Part shown: positions 38,901-46,647 of the stretch, one piece after another
How positions within the stretch are numbered: position 1 is the stretch's first letter
How the letters are laid out: each line of letters opens with the position of its first letter
NCBI GenBank assembly: GCA_027484425.1
Contig: JAIXSZ010000078.1
Location: forward strand, 1-54,904
Reading direction: 5' to 3'
DNA length: 54,904 nucleotides
Origin: Sphingobacteriales bacterium
Lineage (GTDB): Bacteria > Bacteroidota > Bacteroidia > Chitinophagales > Chitinophagaceae
Notes under the pieces: generated by a model
The model's input: the letters and a program-made list of their open reading frames with translations, nothing else
What the model was told of the DNA's origin: nothing
Database searches by the model: none
Position numbers and translations under genes: made by a program

Positions 38901-38924
38901 GAACGCTTTAGCGTTCATTTTATT
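38901..38924 (+). terminator. Rho-independent terminator after the two-gene unit
   Basis: GAACGCT and AGCGTTC (38901-38907 with 38910-38916) form a tight hairpin followed by a T-rich run. It separates the two-gene unit from the OLD-type gene, which therefore needs its own promoter. Confidence 0.7.
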
Positions 38925-38965
38925 ATTTTTACAAGTTTTCATTTGTAATCCTATACCATTTTGCG

Positions 38966-40726
38966 ATGCTCGAGAAAATTATCTTGGAGAATTTTCGTTG
39001 TTATTCATATCATACTATTGATTTCAAACAACTGACAATAGTTGTCGGCAAAAACAACGCCGGAAAGTCTACGTTAGTTGAAGCCTTGCGACTAACAGCT
39101 ATGGCAGTTTCAAGACTGAAATCATCAGGTTATAAAAATGCTCCGAATTGGTTGGAATTACCTAAGAAAAGCAAAGGTGTGGTTACAAAAACCACTTACT
39201 TTGATTTCAATAAAGAAAATGTATCTTATCTATACAACTATGGCTCGAGTAAGATTACTGCTATTTTTTCAAATAAAGCAAGTGTAACTGTTTATATCAA
39301 GCATATCGAAGATTTAGAGTATGAACCTGAATTCTTTTGCACTCTACAGGACAGTTTGGGCAATTATGTTCAGAACAAAAATGACGCTGAACGTTTAAAC
39401 ATGCCGGGAATGAATATTCTACCTCAGATTTCAGTTATCCAAAAAGAAGAAAAAAGGCTAGCAAGTGAGGAATATATTATGCAGAATCTTGCGACGAACC
39501 TGTCATCTTTACACTTTAGAAATCAATTATCTGTTCTTTCTGATAATCTAACAGTATTCAGAAATCTTGTAGAATCATCTTGGCCAGGTCTACAAATACA
39601 AGAACTAGATCATGGTCGGTTCAAAAATAAGAAGAATGAAGCCCTGTATTCATTGATGGTTAGAGAAGGTGGCTTCGTCACAGAAATAGCTTATATGGGG
39701 CATGGACTACAAATGTGGCTTCAGATAATGTGGTTTCTATCGAGGGTTAAGGATAATGAAATAGTAATTTTGGACGAACCAGATGTGTATATGCATCCTG
39801 ATTTACAGCGTAAATTGATGCGCATTCTTAAAAGTCGCTTTTCGCAAATTGTGGTATCTACACATTCAATAGAGATAATATCTGAAGTAAATCCCGAAAC
39901 AATTCTAATTATCGATAAAACAAAAGAACAATCGGTCTTTGCTTCTGAAATTCCAATGGTCCAGGGTATTCTCAATTCAATAGGAAGCATTCACAATTTA
40001 CAGTTAACTAAAATTTGGGCCTCAAAAAAAATACTACTTGTAGAAGGAGAAGATATTTCCTTACTAAAAGCAATGCAAGATATTCTATATCCTGCTAGCG
40101 AGGAGCCTTTCGACACCATACCTAATTTTGATTTAAACGGGTGGGGCGGTTGGAATTATGCAATCGGTAGCAGTCGTTTGCTAAAAGAAACAGTTGACAA
40201 TCAGATTAAAGTATATTGTTTATTCGACTCTGACTATCATACCGAAGATGAAATTCAAAAAAGATATTCTGATGCGTCTAGATTGAATGTTGAGCTTCAC
40301 ATTTGGAGAAAAAAAGAAATTGAGAACTATTTATTAATCCCAGAAGTAATTCTTAGGATTTTGCAAAAGGAAATAGGACACAATGTTTCTAGTATTCAAG
40401 AAATCACCGATAAAATTCAAGAAATCATTTCTTCTCTACAAGAGGATGCGTTGCATTCTCTCGCAAATGAATTACAAAAATGGAATCGGAAGCTTGAAGT
40501 AAAAACAGCAATATCACAAGCAAAAAAATTGTATCCTAATATTTCTGACAAAATTCCAGGAAAAGAAGCAATTTCTAAATTGAGCTATTGGACTCAGAAA
40601 AAATATAAGGTTTCTCTAAGTCCAAAGAAAATTGCTCAAAATGCTCAAAAGTCGGAGATTCCTACAGAAATTGCAGACGTAATTGGTTGTATTGAGGCAA
40701 ACAATTCTTTCAGGATGCTTAGCTAA
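38966..40726 (+). CDS. OLD-family ATPase-TOPRIM nuclease
   Basis: A 586-residue protein of the overcoming-lysogenization-defect type. The ABC-like ATPase has a Walker A GKNNAGKST (28-36), a signature-like YMGHGLQMWL (243-252), Walker B IVILDEPD (266-273) and switch histidine STHS (298-301). The TOPRIM domain begins near KKILLVEGED with E360, then LFDSD with D421 and D423, and a late E451/E453. All expected metal-binding acids are visible, so it should be active. OLD proteins act as anti-phage nucleases, alone or with partners such as the GajB helicase of Gabija. No UvrD-like helicase is adjacent, so this is not Gabija. Confidence 0.9.
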   Translation: MLEKIILENFRCYSYHTIDFKQLTIVVGKNNAGKSTLVEALRLTAMAVSRLKSSGYKNAPNWLELPKKSKGVVTKTTYFDFNKENVSYLYNYGSSKITAIFSNKASVTVYIKHIEDLEYEPEFFCTLQDSLGNYVQNKNDAERLNMPGMNILPQISVIQKEEKRLASEEYIMQNLATNLSSLHFRNQLSVLSDNLTVFRNLVESSWPGLQIQELDHGRFKNKKNEALYSLMVREGGFVTEIAYMGHGLQMWLQIMWFLSRVKDNEIVILDEPDVYMHPDLQRKLMRILKSRFSQIVVSTHSIEIISEVNPETILIIDKTKEQSVFASEIPMVQGILNSIGSIHNLQLTKIWASKKILLVEGEDISLLKAMQDILYPASEEPFDTIPNFDLNGWGGWNYAIGSSRLLKETVDNQIKVYCLFDSDYHTEDEIQKRYSDASRLNVELHIWRKKEIENYLLIPEVILRILQKEIGHNVSSIQEITDKIQEIISSLQEDALHSLANELQKWNRKLEVKTAISQAKKLYPNISDKIPGKEAISKLSYWTQKKYKVSLSPKKIAQNAQKSEIPTEIADVIGCIEANNSFRMLS

Positions 40727-40735
40727 CGCTAAAGA

Positions 40736-40806
40736 CACTCGTTGTTCCAGTTGTTCCTCAGAGTCAACTGGAACTGCCAATAAAAATCGTTCTCCCGAAC
40801 GCCTTT
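40736..40806 (+). repeat. Hairpin repeat family, copy A
   Basis: GTTCCAGTTG (40744-40753) pairs perfectly with CAACTGGAAC (40765-40774) around an 11-base loop. A tail GAACTGCCAATAAAA then TCGTTCTCCCGAACGCC follows, with a second small stem CGTTC/GAACG. Copy B at 42782-42850 is nearly identical and in the same orientation. Confidence 0.85.
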
Positions 40807-40847
40807 TACCATTACTCAGCAATAAAAAGTATTTTTATAAAAATATC

Positions 40848-41171
40848 TTAACTCACCTTGGTTGTTCCAATATGTTCGTCTTTTTTGATTCTGTTGCTGT
40901 AGCTGAACAGGTTTATTTCCGTAGTATCTTGAATACAAACTAAATACTTGTCTTGACAGGCTGCCTTACAATTGGCAGACAAATTCGAAACAATATCTTC
41001 TTCGCTAATTCGCTCATTATGTAAAAAACGATAGATGCCTTTGTCCGATGATGAATCAGCAGTTAGTTGGCGTATTTAATGAATGTTCTTCTTAAAAAGA
41101 TCACCTAAAATCCTATTGCCACGATCGACCAAACATTTATCACCAAATTTTGTAAACTCCCTCCTTTGCAT
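40848..41171 (-). pseudogene. Broken IS4-family transposase, N-terminal part
   Basis: The minus strand read from ATG 41171 gives a 107-codon stretch interrupted by one in-frame TAA at 41076-41078. After that stop the frame continues with GIYRFLHNERISEEDI and YLVCIQDTTEINLFSYSNRI, which matches the N-terminal region of Tn5/IS4-type DDE transposases. IQDTTE contains the first catalytic aspartate. The frame ends at 40848-40850, where the protein would normally continue for several hundred residues, so the gene is both truncated and interrupted. It cannot be active. It shows past insertion-sequence activity in the island. Confidence 0.78.
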
Positions 41172-41231
41172 AGCAGTTCAAAATTAAGCAAATAACGATG
41201 TGTCCACGCGATAGGTCTAAGACGGGGGAAT

Positions 41232-41831
41232 CTATCTTTTTGCATTATGATTTAGTTGATACAATTGTCTAGTAACTTCTTCATTTCTTCTGAACTTTTC
41301 AACCTTATTAATAATTTGTTGAACAAAATCATTAGTTCTATTTCCTGCATACCATGCTAACTGGTATTTAAACCCCTCAAAATTATTATCATAAGCACAA
41401 CCAAAGCTATAATTGCCTGATTCAATTACCTTTCTCCTTGCCTCTGTAAATTGATAATCAATTCTACCAAATGCTGCAAGAATTTTAGCGTATTCTGGTT
41501 GTTTCATTAAGATGTTCATTCTATCGCTATCAAATTTCTCGAAATCTTCCAGTGTAAGGACAAAATCAAATGACCATCCTATTCCTATTGCCAAGGAATT
41601 TTTACCGAAATCAGTTAGATACCACCTCATATCATAATTGGGACTACCCCATGATTCACACACCCAACCTTCAACTGGATTATCATTAAAATATTTCATT
41701 AAGGGCGCTTTAATTTTTGAAAAAAACTTATCCCTAATGTTATCTCTATGATTTGACAACTCAAGAAAAGAGTCCCACTTATCTGGAGTATCGAATAAAT
41801 TCATTGATTGAATCAGTAGTTCTTGTTGCAT
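41232..41831 (-). CDS. Unknown partner protein of the PD-(D/E)XK gene
   Basis: A 199-residue soluble protein I cannot name. It contains aromatic-rich beta-like stretches (DMRWYLTDFGKNSLAIGIGW, GFKYQLAWYAGN) flanked by helices, with no signal peptide or membrane segment. It starts 11 bases after the stop of the PD-(D/E)XK gene on the same strand, so the two are co-transcribed. I infer that it is a partner or regulator of the nuclease-like protein. AT-rich codons indicate transfer. Confidence 0.7.
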   Translation of the reverse strand: MQQELLIQSMNLFDTPDKWDSFLELSNHRDNIRDKFFSKIKAPLMKYFNDNPVEGWVCESWGSPNYDMRWYLTDFGKNSLAIGIGWSFDFVLTLEDFEKFDSDRMNILMKQPEYAKILAAFGRIDYQFTEARRKVIESGNYSFGCAYDNNFEGFKYQLAWYAGNRTNDFVQQIINKVEKFRRNEEVTRQLYQLNHNAKR

Positions 41832-41842
41832 ATCTTTCTTTT

Positions 41843-42676
41843 TTAAGGTGTCCAGTATTCAATATATTGGCTAATAAATTCTTTAATTCTGTAGTTACTT
41901 TCTGGCAATAGTACATAACATTCTCTAAGCCATTCAACAATATCGTGTCTTAGGTGTATCTGCTTACAGATCATCGGAACCTTATCGGGTAAGTTCAAAT
42001 CATACTCCAACTCAGCAGGTTTAGTCAAAGAATTCTCACTTGGTGTTTTCCAATGTTCTGGCACCAAATACAGTAACTGGTAGTGCTCATGAGAAAGGTT
42101 GAAAATATCTTTGTTTTCTAAATTTCGATTACTGAGTGGCTTATAAATTTCCTGATACCAATAGCGATAAAGTTGATTTGGTTGGTCGTTAGCCAAATTC
42201 GATTTGTTCTCTATGATGATTACGGAGTGTGGATCAGTTCTTCGCAATAAAATATCTATGCGTGCGGTTTCAGCAGTAATACGCCAATTTTCTTTTTCCT
42301 GGTTTAAATTTTCGACTCCCAACCTTTTGAGAAATACATTTAGGAATAAACTTCTTTGACCATGTGATTCTCTCGGATTAAGAAGGTACGCCAATAGATA
42401 ACTATGCATTGTTTCTCCTGGCGAAAATAATTTGATGAGATTTAATCCAGCACTTGTAAGCCTATTCGATTCTCTAATTTGATTTCTTACCCTTTCAAAT
42501 TGAGGAGCTATCTCAATTGTAGTCTTCTTGAAATTTTCAAGGTAAGTTGAACAGTTTGAGGCATTTTGCTTAATTACAGTGTTTATCGCCATAGAATATT
42601 TACTGTAAGTTGTTGCTCTTAACTCTGCGTAATTATCGATCAAGTTGCCAACAAATAAAATAGAATTTGAGTCCAA
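41843..42676 (-). CDS. PD-(D/E)XK nuclease-superfamily protein (PDDEXK_4-like)
   Basis: A 277-residue protein. The N-terminal ~85 residues are helical. The core starts with GETMHSYLLAYLLNP (E88) and has the nuclease motif with D141 in ARIDILLRR and E156/K158 in IIIENKSN. This order fits the PDDEXK_4 family, whose members are often found in defence islands. The catalytic residues are intact, so it may cut DNA or RNA. The target is unknown. It is the first gene of a two-gene minus-strand unit bracketed by hairpin repeats A and B. Confidence 0.82.
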   Translation of the reverse strand: MDSNSILFVGNLIDNYAELRATTYSKYSMAINTVIKQNASNCSTYLENFKKTTIEIAPQFERVRNQIRESNRLTSAGLNLIKLFSPGETMHSYLLAYLLNPRESHGQRSLFLNVFLKRLGVENLNQEKENWRITAETARIDILLRRTDPHSVIIIENKSNLANDQPNQLYRYWYQEIYKPLSNRNLENKDIFNLSHEHYQLLYLVPEHWKTPSENSLTKPAELEYDLNLPDKVPMICKQIHLRHDIVEWLRECYVLLPESNYRIKEFISQYIEYWTP

Positions 42677-42781
42677 AACGGTTAATTATTTTTGTGAACT
42701 TACTATACTAAAGTGATTTAAAAGAATTATTTTCCCCATTTGGGGCAAGTGTTCAAAGATAAATTTGGCGCGATAGTTTTT

Positions 42782-42850
42782 CACTCGTTGTTCCAGTTGT
42801 TCCTCAGGGTCAACTGGTACAACCAATAAAAATCGTTCTCCCGAACGCCT
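42782..42850 (+). repeat. Hairpin repeat family, copy B
   Basis: GTTCCAGTTG (42789-42798) pairs with CAACTGGTAC (42810-42819) with one mismatch. The tail CCAATAAAAATCG then TTCTCCCGAACGCCTT matches copy A. A and B are direct repeats about 2.05 kb apart. Confidence 0.85.
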
Positions 42851-42971
42851 TCATTATCTAGCTGCCTGGCTAATTCGGTTACTTTTCCCCCTCGCTGTTC
42901 TACCGGCAACTCAATGATATCAGGATACTAACGCTGAAATTAACCTATCGTTTTTGGTGGTGGCTTTTACT

Positions 42972-42979
42972 TATCTTTG
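42972..42979 (+). promoter_or_regulatory. Probable -7 box of the toxin-antitoxin pair
   Basis: TATCTTTG matches TAnnTTTG exactly and lies 24 bases before the antitoxin ATG. A TTG lies upstream at a spacing shorter than usual (about 15 bases). Confidence 0.45.
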
Positions 42980-43003
42980 TAGTACACTTAGCGTTTTATT
43001 GTT

Positions 43004-43228
43004 ATGATACCTCAATACACTTACGACAATAATGGCAACCCAGTTGGGGTTTTTATACCTATAAACGAATGGAATATTATTACAGAAAAGTACGCTGATA
43101 TAGAAGATGTTCCCGAATGGGAGAAACAACTCATAGATCAACGCTTGGATTATATAAACAGACATCCTGACAGGCTTATCCCAATCGAAGATTTTATTCA
43201 AGAATTGAATACAGACGATGGAGTATAA
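43004..43228 (+). CDS. Type II antitoxin
   Basis: A 74-residue acidic protein. It starts MIPQYTYDNNGNPVGVFIP, a beta hairpin common in small antitoxins, and ends with a helical acidic tail (IPIEDFIQELNTDDGV) that would wrap the toxin. Its last 11 bases overlap the toxin start, the usual coupling of such pairs. It should neutralise the toxin and probably represses its own promoter, for which a TATCTTTG box lies upstream. Confidence 0.85.
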   Translation: MIPQYTYDNNGNPVGVFIPINEWNIITEKYADIEDVPEWEKQLIDQRLDYINRHPDRLIPIEDFIQELNTDDGV

Positions 43229-43520
43229 ATACTATATTTTACCTCCAGCACGTGAAGAATTCCGATTGGCCAGAGAATGGTATCAACAACAAAAAGTAAA
43301 AGGATTAAGTAATCGTTTTGCCCTTTCAGTTAAAGATACTATTGCTAGAATCCAATCAAATCCATTTGCTTTTGCAATTCGTTACAAAAACGTACGAATT
43401 GCCCATACCAAAACATTTCCATATGCGCTACACTTCTACCTTCACAACAACACTATAATTGTTACTTCAATTATTTTTCAAGGGCGTAATCCTTTGATTG
43501 CAAAAAACAGAATTCGATAA
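43218..43520 (+). CDS. RelE/ParE-family toxin
   Basis: A 100-residue basic protein with the RelE/ParE fold pattern: a first strand YYILPPAREEF, two helices (AREWYQQQKVKGLSNRF and VKDTIARIQSNPFAF), then strands with RYKNVRIAHTKTFPYALHF and IIVTSIIFQGRNP. Members either cut ribosome-bound mRNA (RelE) or poison gyrase (ParE); the sequence does not tell which. It is co-translated with the antitoxin and is the last gene of the island. Confidence 0.88.
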   Translation: MEYKYYILPPAREEFRLAREWYQQQKVKGLSNRFALSVKDTIARIQSNPFAFAIRYKNVRIAHTKTFPYALHFYLHNNTIIVTSIIFQGRNPLIAKNRIR

Positions 43521-43533
43521 ACCTCTCACCGCC

Positions 43534-43557
43534 GTTGTTGGCGTCCCCGCCAACAAC
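43534..43557. repeat. Perfect 10-bp hairpin after the toxin gene
   Basis: GTTGTTGGCG pairs perfectly with CGCCAACAAC with the loop TCCC. No T run follows. It may be a REP-like palindrome or help protect the toxin-antitoxin mRNA. Confidence 0.75.
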
Positions 43558-43664
43558 CAGCACATGGTAGCACCAGACTGCGCACAAATGCATAGTCACA
43601 TGCTATAAATGCACATCTCAAAATGTGGATATCTTAATCTCCACCACACCTGTTTTGGCATAAG

Positions 43665-43682
43665 TTGGCGCACTTTTTGCGG
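43665..43682 (+). promoter_or_regulatory. Sigma-54-like promoter match
   Basis: TTGGCGCACTTTTTGCGG has the GG and GC pairs at the 10-base separation of -24/-12 sigma-54 promoters. It points toward the tandem array about 140 bases away. This could be a chance match. Confidence 0.25.
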
Positions 43683-43821
43683 CATCAGTAGAGCATGTTC
43701 TATTTATTCATTACCCTATGAAACCCAATTCCTATTATGTCAGCTTACAATTTCCCAAAGTATAAAAACATACGTTGCACCCCACATTCCCAAAAGTGTG
43801 CCCCAACTTACCACATTACCA

Positions 43822-44530
43822 ACCAGAAAATGCCTTCATACCGGAAAAGTGAATAGTATTGATAATCAACCACTTAAGTACCAAAACACATGAAAACACC
43901 GGAAACAAACCGGAAATTAACAATAAACACAATACGACTACATATAACAATAATACGCCAACACTCATACAGCACAAATCCTGTAAATCTATAAATCCAG
44001 AAATCGTGTTCCAGACAAAAACCACCGGAAAATGCCTTCATACCGGAAAAGTGAATAGTATTGATTATCAACGACTTAAGTGTCAAAACACATGAAAACA
44101 CCGGAAACAAACCGGAAATTAAACATAAACTCCATATGACTACACATAACAATAATAAACAAACACTCATACAGCCCAAATTCTGTAAATCTAAAAATCC
44201 AGAAATCGTGTTCCAGACTAACCACCAACCGGAAAATGCCTTCATACCGGAAAAGTGAATAGTATTGATAATCAATGACTTAAGTGCCAAAACCCATGAA
44301 ATGACCGGAAACAAACCGGAAATTAACAATAAACACAATATGACTACATATAACAATAATACGCCGACACTCATACAGCCTAAATCCGGTAAATCTAAAA
44401 ATCCATTAATCATGTTCAGACTAACAACTAACCGGCAAATGCCTTCATACCGGAAAAGTGAATAGTATTGATAATCAACCACTTAAGTACCAAAACACAT
44501 GAAAACACCGGAAACAAACCGGAAAACCAG
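43822..44530. repeat. Tandem array of a ~203-bp repeat, about 3.5 copies
   Basis: The start motif (G)AAAATGCCTTCATACCGG recurs at 43826, 44028, 44232 and, with one change, 44435, giving periods of 202, 204 and 203 bases. The last copy stops after about 95 bases. Each full unit holds several CCGGAAA motifs in one orientation, a TTGATAATCAA palindrome (one base different in copy 2) and an ACTTAAGT palindrome. Copies are about 90 percent alike by eye. Because the period is not a multiple of three throughout, the array is not coding. Its role is unknown. Confidence 0.9.
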
Positions 44531-44678
44531 AAACACCACTAACTCCGACATCACGTTACACATACCCAATTATCATTAACCATATTAGCAAAGACAACAA
44601 AACGCCTAATATGCCAAATAATACATAATTAACCCACACTTTCCGTACCACATAGCTGCTATCTCACTTTAATTAAGT

Positions 44679-44686
44679 TACCTTTG
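44679..44686 (+). promoter_or_regulatory. Probable -7 box of yidC
   Basis: TACCTTTG matches TAnnTTTG exactly and lies 31 bases before the yidC ATG at 44718. The same box precedes pruA. Confidence 0.45.
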
Positions 44687-44717
44687 CGCCTCATTTTCTT
44701 ATCTATAGTATTTTTAA

Positions 44718-46553
44718 ATGGATCGCAACCAGATTATCGGATTCTCACTGTTGGCAGTTCTGCTCGTAGGGTACGTAATGTACAATCAGCACGAACAAAC
44801 AGTGTACCAAGAGCAGAAACGCGCTGACAGCATAGCTTATGCCAAGGCGCACCCAAAACAGATGGTAGACAGTACCACTGCTTTTACTGCCGTAAAAAGC
44901 AATGACTCCCTCGCCGACTCTGCCACCTTGGCATTGCGTGCGCTGCAACCACCTGCTTACAACGGCACTGCTCAAACCATTACCCTCGAAAACAAAAAAC
45001 TATCGCTACAGTTCTCCAGCAAGGGTGCATTCCCCATGTCTGCACAGCTAAAGGACTACAAAACTTACCGCAAACAACCGCTGTACCTGTTCAATGGTAA
45101 GAACAACCAGCTAAGCGCAATACTACCTATAGACAACGGCAAGTCTACCGCCGACCTATATTTTGTGCCTGTAGTAAAAAAGGAGTCTAATGGCGATAAC
45201 ACCATCGACTTTAGTGCAGACCTAGGCAATGGCAAAAAAGTGGACATTATATATACCCTCCCCGCCGATGATTACATGATGCGCTGCAATATAGTACTCA
45301 CAGGCATGTCTACCCCATCGCTAGATATGAAGTGGAACACCTTTGTGCTACCCACCGAAAAAGACCTGGTGAACGAGCGAATGAGTACGCAGGTATACTA
45401 CCGCAACAAAGACGCCGAGCACGATTATTTCACCGTTCAGCAAGACGAAAAATCGCTGGGCAATACCAGCAATGCTGCACATTGGCTCGGCTTTCGCAAG
45501 CAGTACTTCTCTACAGCACTCATAGCCGATGATGGTTTCACTAAAATGGACGCGAAGTTCAGCTACAAAACGGGCGACACCACATCTGTGGCACATAGCC
45601 TTGCTACTTTGCAAATCCCACTCAAACCTTTGGGAGCCACTAGTGCTGCCACACTCCGCTGGTACATAGGCCCTAACGACTACCACACCCTAGCGGCTTA
45701 CAAAATAGATATGGACGAAATGGTGCCACTAGGCTTCGGTATAATGGCGTTTGTTAAGTACATCAATCGCTGGGTGATCATACCTATCTTCTATTTCTTG
45801 AGCAGCTTCGTGAGCAATTATGCCATTATCATCATGCTCATGACCTTACTAATAAGGTTGTTTTTGTCATTCTTTACCTACAAGAGCTACCTATCTAGTG
45901 CCAAAATGCGTGTGCTGAAACCAGAACTTGATGAGCTGCGCGCCAAAATAGGCGACGATCAGCAGAAGTTTGGTATGGAGCAAATGAAACTTTACCGCTC
46001 TGCCGGGGTCAATCCGCTAGGTGGTTGTTTACCCATGTTGTTTCAGTTGCCCATACTGCTATCTATTTATTATATATTCCCATCATTTATAGAGTTCCGC
46101 CAGAAAAGTTTCCTTTGGGCAGATGATCTATCTACCTACGATAGCATCTTCAATTTCGGTTTCGAAATACCCTTCTACGGCGACCATATCAGTCTGTTCA
46201 CTTTGCTCATGACTGCATCAAGTTTGTTTCTTGCCCTCTATAACCGCAACATGACCCCACAAGACCCCAACAACCCTATGCTGAAATATATGCCATATAT
46301 ATTCCCGATTATATTGATGGGTGTGTTCAATAAAATGGCAGCAGCACTTACCTTCTACTACACATTCTCCAACCTACTCAGTATAGCACAACAGTTTATA
46401 ATACAGAAGTATTTCATAGACGAAAAAGCCATACACAAGCAGCTACAAGAAAACAAAACCAAACCACCCACTCAATCAAAGTGGGCACAAAAGCTGGAAG
46501 AAATGCAGAAAATGCAAGCCGAAAAATCCAAAATAGAACCCCGTAAAAAATAA
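44718..46553 (+). CDS. yidC: Membrane protein insertase YidC
   Basis: A 611-residue insertase that places proteins in the inner membrane, alone or with SecYEG. An N-terminal helix (IIGFSLLAVLLVGYVMY) is followed by a large periplasmic domain (to about residue 335) with the QLKDYKTY region. The conserved C-terminal core has five helices with the groove arginine in LMTLLIRLFLSF and a cytoplasmic hairpin (KPELDELRAKIGDDQQKF). The tail is basic and ribosome-binding-like. The gene is alone, with a TACCTTTG box upstream and a very strong terminator after it. It lies directly behind the tandem array. Confidence 0.96.
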   Translation: MDRNQIIGFSLLAVLLVGYVMYNQHEQTVYQEQKRADSIAYAKAHPKQMVDSTTAFTAVKSNDSLADSATLALRALQPPAYNGTAQTITLENKKLSLQFSSKGAFPMSAQLKDYKTYRKQPLYLFNGKNNQLSAILPIDNGKSTADLYFVPVVKKESNGDNTIDFSADLGNGKKVDIIYTLPADDYMMRCNIVLTGMSTPSLDMKWNTFVLPTEKDLVNERMSTQVYYRNKDAEHDYFTVQQDEKSLGNTSNAAHWLGFRKQYFSTALIADDGFTKMDAKFSYKTGDTTSVAHSLATLQIPLKPLGATSAATLRWYIGPNDYHTLAAYKIDMDEMVPLGFGIMAFVKYINRWVIIPIFYFLSSFVSNYAIIIMLMTLLIRLFLSFFTYKSYLSSAKMRVLKPELDELRAKIGDDQQKFGMEQMKLYRSAGVNPLGGCLPMLFQLPILLSIYYIFPSFIEFRQKSFLWADDLSTYDSIFNFGFEIPFYGDHISLFTLLMTASSLFLALYNRNMTPQDPNNPMLKYMPYIFPIILMGVFNKMAAALTFYYTFSNLLSIAQQFIIQKYFIDEKAIHKQLQENKTKPPTQSKWAQKLEEMQKMQAEKSKIEPRKK

Positions 46554-46565
46554 TAATATAAGTAA

Positions 46566-46605
46566 TTATAAAGCCCGTATCACAGCTATGATACGGGCTT
46601 TATAA
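46566..46605. terminator. Strong bidirectional terminator between yidC and the formate dehydrogenase gene
   Basis: A perfect stem of about 17 base pairs, with core AAAGCCCGTATCA and its complement around a six-base loop. T-rich ends occur on both sides. It serves convergent genes. Confidence 0.9.
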
Positions 46606-46647
46606 TTTAGTATAATATATTATATGTATTCAAACTACTACAGTCAC

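Larger units (their letters stand above)
40727..41231. other. Gene-free stretch with repeat A and a dead transposase
   Basis: It contains hairpin repeat copy A right after the OLD gene and the IS4-type transposase relic on the minus strand. The short frame 40683-40943 crossing this area overlaps the repeat and is not credible. Confidence 0.65.
42677..43003. other. Gene-free divergent region with repeat B
   Basis: This stretch separates the PD-(D/E)XK gene (minus) from the toxin-antitoxin pair (plus). It holds hairpin repeat copy B and, on the plus strand, a TATCTTTG box before the antitoxin. No other feature is seen. Confidence 0.6.
43521..44717. other. Long gene-free region with tandem array upstream of yidC
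   Basis: About 1.2 kb without a supported gene. It contains a perfect 10-bp hairpin at 43534-43557, a sigma-54-like site at 43665-43682, the ~203-bp tandem array at 43822-44530, and the promoter of yidC. The plus strand of the array is very rich in A and C. Short frames across it break from repeat to repeat. Confidence 0.7.

Noticed and set aside
38966-40726. Gabija system
   Set aside because: The OLD protein fits GajA in type, but no UvrD-like GajB gene is next to it.
40683-40943. 86-codon plus-strand frame after the OLD gene
   Set aside because: It starts inside the OLD gene and runs through hairpin repeat A and the end of the transposase relic.
43609-43893. 94-codon plus-strand frame after the toxin gene
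   Set aside because: It runs into the tandem array and has no family-like features.
43874-44482. Minus-strand open frame of 202 codons with repeated hydrophobic segments across the tandem array
   Set aside because: The repeat period (202, 204, 203) does not keep the frame in all copies, codon use is odd, and no start signal is seen. It is a product of the A/C-rich repeat.
43822-44530. CRISPR array
   Set aside because: The repeated unit is about 203 bases with no short repeat and unique spacers, and no cas genes are near.
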